Shown one piece after another: positions 16,669 to 24,459 of a stretch of 64,000 nucleotides of DNA (its first letter is position 1; every line of letters begins with the position of its first letter). Both the position numbers and the translations under genes were made by a program. The notes beneath the pieces were generated by a model. It was not told the DNA's origin. It worked only from the letters and a program-made list of their open reading frames with translations, and searched no databases. The stretch covers positions 1 through 64,000 of the forward strand of contig CAWBNK010000021.1 in NCBI GenBank assembly GCA_963790065.1, read 5' to 3'. The DNA is from Palsa-504 sp963790065 (GTDB lineage: Bacteria > Actinomycetota > Actinomycetes > Streptosporangiales > Streptosporangiaceae).

Positions 16669-16677
16669 GCTGGGATC

Positions 16678-17157
16678 ATGGCCGTTGAGTCAACTCCCCC
16701 GTACCAGTTCGGCGACCTGCTCGCGCTGGCCAGGCAGAGCTGGCTCGGCCAGATGACCAGCCGCCTGGAACGGCTCGGTTACGCCGGCTACAAGCGCACC
16801 GACGCGGCCGTGCTGCGGATGTTGTGGCGGGGTCCGCTGCCGGTCGGCCAGCTCGGCGAGGGCCTGGGCGTGACCCGGCAGGCGGCACGGAAGGTCGCCG
16901 ACGCCCTCGAGCAGCGGGGCTACGCCACGACCGAACGGGACTCGCGCGACACCAGGCAGCTGAACGTCACCCTGACCCCGGCCGGCCGCGACTACGCCCG
17001 CATCGTCACCGCCGTGATCACCGAGCTCAACCGCGAGGTCGCCTGGCGGGTCAGCCCGGCCCAGCTCGCCGCGGCGGACGCCGTGCTGCGCGCCGCCCTG
17101 TTCGATGACAGCACCCAGCGGCGCGCCAGCCAGCTGCCCCGGCCGCCGGAGAGGTAG
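16678..17157 (+). CDS. MarR-family transcriptional regulator
   Basis: 159 residues from ATG 16678. The winged helix (RTDAAVLRMLWRGPLPVGQL, then LGVTRQAARKVADALEQRGY, wing RDSRDTRQLNVTLTPAGRDY) is complete. It probably represses itself and the divergent DUF998 gene. The -10 hexamer position suggests leaderless translation. A perfect palindrome of family A follows the stop codon by 6 bp and lies between convergent genes. Confidence 0.93.
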   Translation: MAVESTPPYQFGDLLALARQSWLGQMTSRLERLGYAGYKRTDAAVLRMLWRGPLPVGQLGEGLGVTRQAARKVADALEQRGYATTERDSRDTRQLNVTLTPAGRDYARIVTAVITELNREVAWRVSPAQLAAADAVLRAALFDDSTQRRASQLPRPPER

Positions 17158-17163
17158 CAAGCA

Positions 17164-17210
17164 CCACGGACCGTTCGGCAGATCAAATTTTTAGGCCGAA
17201 CGGTCCGTGG
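17164..17210. terminator. Palindrome family A, perfect copy; likely bidirectional terminator
   Basis: CCACGGACCGTTCGGC (17164-17179) and its perfect inverse (17195-17210) form a 16-bp stem around a 15-base loop containing ATTTTT. It lies between the ends of the convergent MarR gene and ABC ATPase gene, where a two-way terminator is expected. It is the reference copy for at least six related elements in the window. Confidence 0.75.
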
Positions 17211-17290
17211 CTCATGCGCAGTGAAATTCAGAGCAGGTCGCGGCGCCGGGTGACCAGGACGGGCAGCGCGGTAGGCGGCGAGCACGGTCG

Positions 17291-18301
17291 CTAGGTGCCG
17301 GGGCCGGGTCCGCGGCGGCCGCTGGTCCCGCCGCGGCGGGTCCGGCGCTTGGCGGGGCGGCGCAGCGAGTCGGCGCCGCCGGTGCGGCCGCCGGTCAGCT
17401 CCAGGAACACGTCGCGCAGCGGCCGCCGTTCGGTGCGGACCTCGCTGACCTGCAGCCCGGCCTCGACCAGCTCCCGGTTGACGGTGGCCGCCCGGCCCCG
17501 GCCTTCATCGTGCTGGCTGTCCTCATCCAGGGCCAGGCTGAGCAGTTCGCCGGCCCGTTCGGCACCTTCCAGGCCGGACAGGCCGGCCAGTACTTCGGCG
17601 GCTCGCTCGGCCGGCTCGGCCCGCAGCCACAGCCGGGCCTGGCCGCGCAGCTCGCCCGGGCTGCCCTCGAACAGCAGCCGGCCGCCGCCGATGACCGCCA
17701 CCCGGCCGCACAGTTCCTCCACCTCGCGCATGTCGTGGCTGCTGAGCAGGATGGTGCGGCCGTCCTGGCCGAGCTGGGTGATCAGCCGCTGCATCTCCAC
17801 CTGGCCGATCGGGTCCAGGCCGTTGGACGGCTCGTCCAGGATCAGCAGCTCCGGGTCCTTCAGCAGGGCCATGGCCACGCCCAGGCGCTGCCGCATGCCC
17901 AGGCTGTAGCCGGACACCTTGTCCCCAGCCCGGGCGGCCAGGCCCGCGGTCGCCAGCACCTCCTCGACCCGCACGTCCGGCACTTTGCGGCGGCGAGCCG
18001 CGGCCCGCAGGTTGTCCCGACCGGACAAGAACGGGTAGAACGCGATCTCGCCCATGGACCCCACCCGGGCCAGGCCGTCCGGGTCGCCGGGCTTGCGATT
18101 GAGCACGCGAATCAGGCCGGCGGTCGGGCGGACCAGGCCCAGCAGCATGCGGAGGGTGGTGGTCTTGCCCGCGCCGTTCGGGCCGAGCAGGCCGTAGATC
18201 TCGCCGGGCCGGACCGACAGGTCGAGCCCGTCTACCGCGGTGACCCGGTCGCCGAACCGCTTGACCAGGCCGCGGACCTCGACCGCCAGAGCGTCTGTCA
18301 C
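17291..18301 (-). CDS. ABC transporter ATP-binding protein (ABC-2 exporter type), partner missing
   Basis: 336 residues. Walker A GPNGAGKTT, signature YSLGMRQRLGVAMALL, Walker B LLILDEPSNGLDP and the H-loop SSHD are all present, as in drug or lipid exporters of the CcmA/DrrA type. The C-terminal 30 residues are an Arg/Gly-rich tail. No membrane partner follows. After the stop there are only about 80 bp, in which LPVLVTRRRDLL and a stop can be read, resembling the last residues of an ABC-2 permease. The permease therefore appears to have been deleted. Confidence 0.9.
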   Translation of the reverse strand: MTDALAVEVRGLVKRFGDRVTAVDGLDLSVRPGEIYGLLGPNGAGKTTTLRMLLGLVRPTAGLIRVLNRKPGDPDGLARVGSMGEIAFYPFLSGRDNLRAAARRRKVPDVRVEEVLATAGLAARAGDKVSGYSLGMRQRLGVAMALLKDPELLILDEPSNGLDPIGQVEMQRLITQLGQDGRTILLSSHDMREVEELCGRVAVIGGGRLLFEGSPGELRGQARLWLRAEPAERAAEVLAGLSGLEGAERAGELLSLALDEDSQHDEGRGRAATVNRELVEAGLQVSEVRTERRPLRDVFLELTGGRTGGADSLRRPAKRRTRRGGTSGRRGPGPGT

Positions 18302-18453
18302 GGTGCCCCCTTAAGCGCCTTGCTGCCCCGGACTCCGAGATGCACGTTACGCCGCGTCTTCGCCGATGCCCAGGCTCTGGCGGGTTTGGCCTGGTGTCCG
18401 CCGAATGGGGGACAGCGAGTGTGCCGTATCGGCCGATGCCGTCGGGGTTGGGC

Positions 18454-18512
18454 CTTACGGGATGCGCCTTACGGGGTTGCGTCTCACGGGGTTGCGTCTT
18501 ACGGGGTTGCGC
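18454..18512. repeat. 15-bp tandem repeat spanning the copA stop codon
   Basis: Four units of the type CTTACGGGGTTGCGT (18454, 18468, 18483, 18498; the first is 14 bp) run from the last codons of the ATPase gene past its stop (TAA, 18499-18501). Each unit repeats the final codons and the stop or a near-stop, so the unit arose by duplication of the gene's own 3' end. Confidence 0.8.
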
Positions 18513-20895
18513 CGTCGGTGCGCGGTGCGAAGCGGCGCAGGCGCAGGCTGTTCCAGACGACGAAAACCGAGGACAGGGACATGGTGGCCGCGGCGACCAG
18601 GGGGTTGAGGAAGCCGATGGCGGCCAGCGGGATGGCCAGCACGTTATAGCCGAAGGCCCAGGCCAGGTTGCGGCGGATGGTGGTGAACGTGGCCCGGGCC
18701 AGGGCGATGGCGTCGGGGACGGCGTGCAGGTCGTCGCGGAGCAGGATCATGTCGGCGGCGCAGATGGCCACGTCGGTGCCGGAGCCGAGGGCCAGGCCCA
18801 GCTGGGCGGCGGCCAGGGCGGGGGCGTCGTTGACCCCGTCGCCGACCATGGCGGCCGGGCGGCCGTCCGCCTGCAGTCCGGTGATCACCTGGGCCTTGGC
18901 CTCGGGCAGCGCCCCGCTGATGACCTCGGTGATCCCCGCGGCGGCGGCCACGGCCTCGGCGGTGGCCTGGTTGTCACCGGTGAGCAGGACCGGGTACAGG
19001 CCGAGACGGCGCAGGGCGGCCACGGCTTCGCTGGCGGACGGCTTGACCGTGTCGGCGACCGCGAGGGCGCCGCGGATCGAGCCGTCCCAGGCGACCAGGA
19101 CCGTGGTGCGGCCGGCTTGCTCCTGGCTTTGGCACCAGCCGGCCAGCTCGGGAGGGGTGCCGCGGCCACGGTCGGCGAAGAGTTTCTCCCGGCCGATCAT
19201 GACGTCGTGGCCGTCGACGAGCCCGCGGGCGCCGAGGCCGGGCAGGGCGGCGAAGCCGTCGGCATCGGTCAGGGGTATCGCCTCGGTCTTCGCCAGGGTG
19301 GTGATGGCGGCGGCCACGGCGTGCTCGGAGGCCTGCTCGACCGAGGCGGCGTACCGGAGCAGGTCGTGACGGCTGGTCCCTGGCCGGGGCTGGACGGCGA
19401 TGACGGTCATCTGCCCGGTGGTGACCGTCCCGGTCTTGTCCAGCACCACGGTGTCGATCGCCCGCGAGGCCTCGAGGGCCTGGTAGCCCTTGATGAAGAT
19501 GCCGAGCTGGGCGCCGCGGCCCGAGGCCACCACCAGGGCCGCCGGGGTGGCCAGCCCGAGCGCGCACGGGCAGGCGATGATCAGCACGGCCAGCGCGGCG
19601 CTGAAGGCGTGCTCGGCGGGGCTGCCCGCCAGCAGCCATCCGGCCAGGGTCAGGGCCGAGCAGGCCAGCACGCACGGCACGAACACCGCGCAGATCCGGT
19701 CGGCCAGCCGCTGGATGCCGGCCTTCCCGGCCTGCGCCTGTTCCACCATCGCGATCAGGTGCGCCAGCTGGGTGTCGGGCCCGACCTGGTCGGCGCGGAC
19801 CACCAGCCGGCCGGTCAGGACGATGGTGCCGCCGGTGACCGCGTCGCCCTCGGCCGCGTCGACCGGGACGGACTCCCCGGTCATCATGCTGCGGTCCACG
19901 GCGGACTGGCCGGACAGGACCTGGCCGTCCGCGGCGATCCGCTCCCCCGGCCGGACCACGAAGCGCTGCCCGGCCCGCAGCAGGCCGGCCGGGATCCGCT
20001 GCTCGGCGCCGTCGTCGCCGAGCACGCACACGTCCCGGGCCCCGGCCGCGGCCAGATCGCGCATGGCCTGCCCGGCGGCGCGCCGGGCCCGGGCTTCATC
20101 GAGCCGGCCGGCCAGCAGGAACGTGGTCACCGAGGCGGCCACCTCAAGGTAGATCCCGCCGCCGTGGGCGTGCAGCACGGCCTGCCAGCCGGACAGGCCG
20201 GCGCGCGCGCGGTCCAGCACGAACATCGCGTACACCGACCAGCCGCAGGCGGCCAGGATGCCCAGCGACACGAGCGTGTCCATGGACGCGGAGAGGTGCC
20301 GGGCGTTCTTCAGCGCGGCCCGGTGGAACGGCCAGGCCGCCCAGGTAGCCACCGGCAGCGCCAGCCCGACCAGCAGCCACTGCCAGCCGGGGAACCGGGA
20401 CCAGGGGAACAGCGAGAGCACGATCGACGCATCGGTCAGCGGCACGAAGAAGATCAGCGCCAGGATCAGCCTGCTCCGCAGGCGCCGGACGGCGGCGTCT
20501 TCGGCCGCGGGTCGGCGGTCGGCCGTTCGGTCATCCGTGACTGACGCGGATTCGCGGTCAGCGGTGGTCGACGCAGGTTCGCGGTCGGCCACGGCTGACG
20601 CGGGTCCGTGGTCATCGGTGGCTGCGGCGGGCGCGGTGAGAGCGGGCGCGGGCAGTTCGGCGGTGTAGCCGGCCGCGGTCACGACGCGGATGAGGTCGGC
20701 CGCCGAGAAACGGGCCGGGGCGGTGACGCGGGCGCGCTCGGTGGCGAAGTTGACGGCGGCGGTGACGCCATCGAGCTTGTTCAGCTTCCCCTGGACCCGG
20801 GCCGCGCACGCGGCGCAGGTCATGCCGCCGATGACGAGCTCGAACGTGGCAGGCGCGGTGGTCACCGACGCGTCCGCTACCTCCAGACCAGCCAC
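18499..20895 (-). CDS. copA: Copper-translocating P1B-type ATPase
   Basis: 798 residues. An N-terminal heavy-metal-binding domain (GMTCAAC, Cys27/Cys30) is followed by a low-complexity Asp/Ala/Ser linker with repeated ADRE motifs (about 95-130), then the ATPase core: CPC at 442-444 in the ion-binding helix, DKTGT phosphorylation site with Asp486, SEHAV instead of the commoner SEHP motif, LLTGDNQ and MVGDGVNDAP. CPC plus the HMA domain indicates Cu(I) export. It is divergent from the CopZ-like gene with 61 bp between starts, and a CsoR repressor gene lies 5.6 kb away in the same region. Confidence 0.95.
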   Translation of the reverse strand: MAGLEVADASVTTAPATFELVIGGMTCAACAARVQGKLNKLDGVTAAVNFATERARVTAPARFSAADLIRVVTAAGYTAELPAPALTAPAAATDDHGPASAVADREPASTTADRESASVTDDRTADRRPAAEDAAVRRLRSRLILALIFFVPLTDASIVLSLFPWSRFPGWQWLLVGLALPVATWAAWPFHRAALKNARHLSASMDTLVSLGILAACGWSVYAMFVLDRARAGLSGWQAVLHAHGGGIYLEVAASVTTFLLAGRLDEARARRAAGQAMRDLAAAGARDVCVLGDDGAEQRIPAGLLRAGQRFVVRPGERIAADGQVLSGQSAVDRSMMTGESVPVDAAEGDAVTGGTIVLTGRLVVRADQVGPDTQLAHLIAMVEQAQAGKAGIQRLADRICAVFVPCVLACSALTLAGWLLAGSPAEHAFSAALAVLIIACPCALGLATPAALVVASGRGAQLGIFIKGYQALEASRAIDTVVLDKTGTVTTGQMTVIAVQPRPGTSRHDLLRYAASVEQASEHAVAAAITTLAKTEAIPLTDADGFAALPGLGARGLVDGHDVMIGREKLFADRGRGTPPELAGWCQSQEQAGRTTVLVAWDGSIRGALAVADTVKPSASEAVAALRRLGLYPVLLTGDNQATAEAVAAAAGITEVISGALPEAKAQVITGLQADGRPAAMVGDGVNDAPALAAAQLGLALGSGTDVAICAADMILLRDDLHAVPDAIALARATFTTIRRNLAWAFGYNVLAIPLAAIGFLNPLVAAATMSLSSVFVVWNSLRLRRFAPRTDGATP

Positions 20896-20956
20896 ACGCT
20901 CACGGTACTACTACACCCTGTCGGCGCTAGCGGCTCGACCCGGTTAGGATCGGGCC

Positions 20957-21163
20957 ATGGAAGTCCGCTCCATCGCGGTCATGGGGATGAGCTGCGACCA
21001 TTGCGCGAACGCCGTCCGGGCCGAGATCGGCAAGCTGCCCGGGGTGGCCGAGGTCGACGTCGACGTGGCCGCAGGCACGGTCCGGATCAGCGCCGGGCCG
21101 ATGCCGGCCGACCAGGTGCTGCGCGAGGCCATCGAGGAAGCCGGGTACGAGTTCGCCGGCTGA
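20957..21163 (+). CDS. copZ: CopZ-like copper chaperone
   Basis: 68 residues forming a single HMA domain (MGMSCDHCANAVRAEIG, metal-binding Cys13/Cys16). Such proteins carry Cu(I) to the HMA domain of CopA. It is divergent from copA, so the shared 61-bp region should hold both promoters. I see no clear CsoR-type operator in it. Confidence 0.93.
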   Translation: MEVRSIAVMGMSCDHCANAVRAEIGKLPGVAEVDVDVAAGTVRISAGPMPADQVLREAIEEAGYEFAG

Positions 21164-21616
21164 TAACTGGACCGGCCGGTCTGGCCGGGCCTGCGGGATG
21201 CGGACAGGCGCAGGACCCTCATATCCCGTCTGCCCGGCTTGTCCCGGCGACCGCGTGTGCCCCGGCGGCCTTCCAGCCGCGCCGGGTCCTGGCGCGGCTG
21301 CAAGCTCTTTCCAATGATCGTGGACCGTTACCTCCGTCTCACAGGGGTAAATGCCCACAACAATGCGAATGACTGCGCGAGAGTCCTCAGGCCCTGGGGC
21401 TTTCCCGTGATCGTGGATGGTTACCTCCCTCAGAGGGGAGGTAACCATCCACGGTAATTTCGAGTGCCCGTACGAGACCTGTGGGCCACGATTTGAACCG
21501 AGCCGCTTCGGCGGCGCGATGACCTGCGGGTTCTGTCTACGCGCAAGGGCCGGCACGCGAACGGGCTTCGGGGCACGCTTCAGTTGGGCTGGTACGCGCC
21601 GGAAGCAAGGAGTGAG
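21164..21616. other. Repeat-rich intergenic region
   Basis: No gene is supported here. The region holds one full repeat of family B (21373-21470), a partial related sequence at about 21312-21350 (GATCGTGGACCGTTACCTCC), and the 3' flank of mazG. Codon bias is poor in all frames. Confidence 0.5.
21373..21470. repeat. Dispersed repeat family B, copy 1, with 18-bp hairpin
   Basis: This 98-bp element matches 22011-22105 over its whole length, sharing CTGCGCGAGA at one end, CCCGTGATCGTGG inside and CACGGTAATTTCGAG near the other end. Copy 1 contains an 18-bp perfect stem (21412-21429 with 21436-21453) around a 6-base loop. The two copies lie in the same orientation on either side of mazG, so it looks like a small non-autonomous mobile or REP-like element. 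Confidence 0.75.
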
Positions 21617-21925
21617 TTAACTGGAGCCTTCGACGCGGCGCAGCACGCCGTCATGTCCAGCTTCATAGGCGCGTGCGGCGTTCTTCGCCAGTTTGCGCTC
21701 GACTTCGGCGCCGAGGTCGATGCCGGTCATCTCGGCCAGGCCGGCGAGGTAGATCAGGATGTCGGCAAGTTCCTCGCCCACGTCGGGCAGGCGCTTCCGC
21801 CAGGCGGTGAACGCTTCACCGACCTCGGCGGTCAGCAGCCCGAACTCCAGCGCAACATCGTTGATGTTGAAGCCCTTGGCGAGTTTGTTCTCCCAGGCCT
21901 GTTGCTGAATGGCGCGGATATCCAA
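21617..21925 (-). CDS. MazG-like nucleotide pyrophosphohydrolase
   Basis: 102 residues. The start is TTG 21925, fixed by the strong AAGGAG six bases upstream and by the family N-terminus. The MazG/all-alpha NTP-PPase pattern is clear: LEFGLLTAEVGEAFTAWRK with the EVxE-type metal ligands, then VGEELADILIYLAGLAEMTG with the ExxD motif. It hydrolyses (d)NTPs to monophosphates and is thought to clean the nucleotide pool. It is flanked by two direct copies of repeat family B. Confidence 0.9.
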   Translation of the reverse strand: MDIRAIQQQAWENKLAKGFNINDVALEFGLLTAEVGEAFTAWRKRLPDVGEELADILIYLAGLAEMTGIDLGAEVERKLAKNAARAYEAGHDGVLRRVEGSS

Positions 21926-22010
21926 TTCTCGCTCCTTGCTGCTGGCCCTTGAGTTAAAGAGACTAACGGCTAGGTGCCAGGCCCAGGGTCAGGCTTGACT
22001 GCCGGAGTGC

Positions 22011-22105
22011 CTGCGCGAGAACCTTCAGGCCCGGGGTTTCCCCGTGATCGTGGGTCGAAACTACCCCAGGGGGAGGTAACGGTCCACGGTAATTTCGAGC
22101 GTCCG
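22011..22105. repeat. Dispersed repeat family B, copy 2
   Basis: Same orientation and ends as the copy at 21373-21470, with an imperfect inner hairpin (GGGGGAGGTAACGGTCCACG side kept, the other side changed). It begins about 40 bp beyond the stop codon of the leftward cysteine-rich peptide gene and could serve as its terminator. Confidence 0.75.
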
Positions 22106-22144
22106 GTTTCTGCGGCTGAGCGCATCCGCGGACGGGCAGGCGGG

Positions 22145-22219
22145 CTATCCGTTGCAACCGCAGCTGCAACCCGCACCGCAGCTACACGAAGAACCGTGCC
22201 CGCATGAGCAACCACGCAT
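22145..22219 (-). CDS. 24-residue cysteine-rich, metallothionein-like peptide
   Basis: ATG 22219, preceded by the ribosome binding site GGAAGGGGG seven bases upstream, opens 24 codons to TAG 22145. The peptide has seven cysteines (4, 6, 12, 14, 18, 20, 22) and one His (8). The rest is almost only Gly and Ser, with one Ala, Arg and Asn. Three CxC pairs (CSC, CSC, CSC-G-C) are the pattern of thiolate metal clusters as in metallothioneins and mycobacterial MymT. It lies among copper genes (copA, copZ, csoR), same strand as the repeat-controlled membrane genes upstream. Cu(I) storage is inferred. A modified peptide is an alternative. Confidence 0.65.
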   Translation of the reverse strand: MRGCSCGHGSSCSCGAGCSCGCNG

Positions 22220-22383
22220 TTGTATCCCCCTTCCGGGAAGTGCCAGCCTTGCTTCATTGCAACATCGGCGTCCGGAGATGTCGACGGATCGCGTCGCCAC
22301 AGTTACCTGACCGCCGAGCTTGTCGGGAAAAAGCGATTATGGCCTCAATAGTGCGATATTGCTTTAGGTGACGTGCCGCTTCT

Positions 22384-23205
22384 TTACAGCATCAGGATAA
22401 GCATGTAGCCCATGGTGATGCCCATGGCCATCTTGCACATGGCGGAGCAGCGGGGGGCCAGGAAGGAACGCCCAGGTCGGGCGGTTGAGGCCGCGCCACA
22501 GCCGGTTGGAGCGAGGGTACCCGCGGGCCCGGAGCCGACGACGAGCACGGAGGCCGGGTTCGCCGCGTCGGCGGCCTGGACCGCATGGGCGAGAGCGGGC
22601 TGGACGGTGAGAGCGGGCTGGACGGCGAGGGCGGGCTGGGTCGCGCCGGCGGGCTGGACGGCGAGGGCGGGCTGGATCACGCCGGCGGGCTGGAACGCGA
22701 GGGTGCGGCCGGGCAGGGTGAGCCGGTCGGCGACGCGGACCACGTAGCCGAACATGAACAGCGCCAGGACCAGGGCCAGGAACGAGAACCGGGACGCGGT
22801 GGCGGAGCCGCTCATACCGCCCATCCCGGCCCCGGAGGTCTGGGCTGACAGCGTGGACAGGATGAGGAACATGTAGAGCATCGCGGCGCACTCGACCATG
22901 TGCGGGGCCGGATGCAGGCAGCGCCAGGGGCTGGTCAGCGCGCCGCGGCGGGCGCGCAAGGCCTGGCTGCCGAACCATAGGGCGCCTGCGCCGAAGACCG
23001 GCTCCCAGATGACGGCAGGCATGATCCGCAGGCTGGCGGCCAGCATGCCAGCCATGGCCACGCCCATGAGGACGTGACCCACGTCGGTGTCCACCTCGGT
23101 GGGCCGCCGCCAGCGGCGCGCGGCGATCAGGCGGCCCGCGCAGTAGACGGCCACGGTGAGCATCAGGGCGGCGAAGATGCCGGTCAGCCAGGCCGGTGCG
23201 CCCAT
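22384..23205 (-). CDS. DUF5134 membrane protein
   Basis: 273 residues. Membrane segments at the N-terminus (WLTGIFAALMLTVAVYCAGR), in the middle, and at the C-terminus (CKMAMGITMGYMLILML). Met- and His-containing loops (DVGHVLMGVAMAGM, HPAPHMVECAAMLYM) recall copper-handling membrane proteins. Between the last two membrane parts is a repetitive Ala/Val/Gln/Pro stretch (AVQPAGATQPALAVQPAL) encoded by short tandem repeats at about 22585-22700. Its ATG is one base after the TGA of the upstream gene, so the two are coupled. Function unknown. Copper uptake or handling is inferred from context. Confidence 0.8.
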   Translation of the reverse strand: MGAPAWLTGIFAALMLTVAVYCAGRLIAARRWRRPTEVDTDVGHVLMGVAMAGMLAASLRIMPAVIWEPVFGAGALWFGSQALRARRGALTSPWRCLHPAPHMVECAAMLYMFLILSTLSAQTSGAGMGGMSGSATASRFSFLALVLALFMFGYVVRVADRLTLPGRTLAFQPAGVIQPALAVQPAGATQPALAVQPALTVQPALAHAVQAADAANPASVLVVGSGPAGTLAPTGCGAASTARPGRSFLAPRCSAMCKMAMGITMGYMLILML

Positions 23206-23206
23206 G

Positions 23207-24343
23207 TCAGGCCTCCCCGGGAGACACGGCGGATCCGGGGAACGCGGCGCACCCCGCGGTCCCTGCGGACGCGGCAGGCACGGCGGACGCGACGGGCGGG
23301 GCAGGCACGGCGGACGCGACGGGCGGGGCAGGCACGGCGGACGCGACGGGCGGGGCAGGCACGGCGGACGCGGCGGGCGGGGCAGGCACGGCGGGCGCGG
23401 CGGGCGCCGCCAGCGGCCAGAAGGCCAGGGCGAGCAGGGCCAGCAGCGGGCCGGAGTCGGGATCGGTGCCGGAGCCGGTCAGCATGCCGCCCAGGCCCTG
23501 GGCCAGCCACAGGACGGCGGCCACGGCGACGGCCAGCACGATGACCGCCCGCCGCGCCGGGGCCGGGGCTGAGGCCGGCAGGAGGATGCCCAGGGCGATC
23601 GCGCCGAACAGGGCGGCCAGCACGATCGAGGCAGACAGTCCGTGACCGGCCAGGGCGCTGGCCAGGTGGTTGTCGATCCAGGCCAGCCAGACGGGTTCAC
23701 CCGACGCCGTGTCCGAGATCGTGTCGCTGATGGCCTGCGGGGCCCGGGACGCGGGCAGGATGGCGAGAACGGCCAGGCCCAGCCACACGACCAGCCACGA
23801 GCCCAGCGCGACACGCCGTCCCGCGGTGCGGGCGGCCACGGACGGGGCGGACGGATCGCGGTCGGCGGGCCAGAGCAGGACGGCCAGCAGGGCGTACAGG
23901 ATGACCGCACCGGGAGCGCCGTTGACCGGGTTGGCCGTTCCGGCCAGCAGCCCGCCGAGGCCCTCGCCGAGCCACCACACGCTCAGCGCCCAGGCCACCG
24001 AGGCGCCGAGGGCCAGCTTGACGGTCGGGCGCCAGGCGATGCCGAGGCCCAGCAGCAGCTGGACGGCGGCGAAAACGGCGTTGAGCAGGACCTCGTGATG
24101 GCTGATGAGGGTGGCCGACCAGGTGATCGGGCGCGCCACGGCGGCGGGATTGCCTGCCGCGCTGCCGGCCAGCATCTGCGGGAATCCCCGGCCGAACATG
24201 AACGGCTGGAATTGCAGCATCCCGTCGAGCAGCCAGAGGACGCCGAGGGCCAGCTGCAGCCCGCGGCGGAGCTCGACGCCCGCCAGGCGCTGCTGGGCCG
24301 CAGGCCGCGGCGCCGCGCGGCCGACGGCCAGGCTCTGGCTCAT
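23207..24343 (-). CDS. Polytopic membrane protein with internal duplication
   Basis: 378 residues from ATG 24343. About nine membrane segments. Two halves resemble each other: WWLGEGLGGLLAGTANPVNG then YALLAVLLWP, and WLAQGLGGMLTGSGTDPDSG then LALLALAFWP. The N-terminal half recalls DoxX-like proteins. The C-terminal 60 residues are a cytoplasmic or external tail of PAPPVASAV units from a 27-bp tandem repeat. It heads a leftward unit with the DUF5134 gene and possibly the cysteine-rich peptide gene, behind the repeat operator at 24460-24510. Not a recognised transporter family. Function unknown. Confidence 0.75.
   Translation of the reverse strand: MSQSLAVGRAAPRPAAQQRLAGVELRRGLQLALGVLWLLDGMLQFQPFMFGRGFPQMLAGSAAGNPAAVARPITWSATLISHHEVLLNAVFAAVQLLLGLGIAWRPTVKLALGASVAWALSVWWLGEGLGGLLAGTANPVNGAPGAVILYALLAVLLWPADRDPSAPSVAARTAGRRVALGSWLVVWLGLAVLAILPASRAPQAISDTISDTASGEPVWLAWIDNHLASALAGHGLSASIVLAALFGAIALGILLPASAPAPARRAVIVLAVAVAAVLWLAQGLGGMLTGSGTDPDSGPLLALLALAFWPLAAPAAPAVPAPPAASAVPAPPVASAVPAPPVASAVPAPPVASAVPAASAGTAGCAAFPGSAVSPGEA
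23273..23407. repeat. 27-bp in-frame tandem repeat (nearly five units)
   Basis: Units begin at 23273, 23300, 23327 and 23354, with a diverged fifth after 23381. The first three are identical. Each adds nine residues of the PAPPVASAV type to the C-terminal tail of the membrane protein, so length variation would keep the frame. Confidence 0.85.
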
Positions 24344-24459
24344 GGCCTGGTCTCCTCCGTTCCCTATGCGGGCCAAATAAAACGGTATTGGACTGCTTGC
24401 GACCGGGCAAGAGAAATGGCAATCTACGCTAAATGCGTTATCGCCGGGCACCCTGAGCA

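Noticed and set aside
18454..18512. Tandem repeat as a possible CRISPR-like array
   Set aside because: There are no spacers. The units are contiguous and derive from the end of copA.
21470..21560. GATTTGAACC and a GC stem-loop resembling the 3' half of a tRNA on the minus strand
   Set aside because: The T-stem does not pair, no D-arm or acceptor stem can be formed, and no anticodon loop fits.
23273..23407. Regular 27-bp repeat as a possible CRISPR array
   Set aside because: It is contiguous and in frame in a coding sequence, with no spacers and no cas genes nearby.
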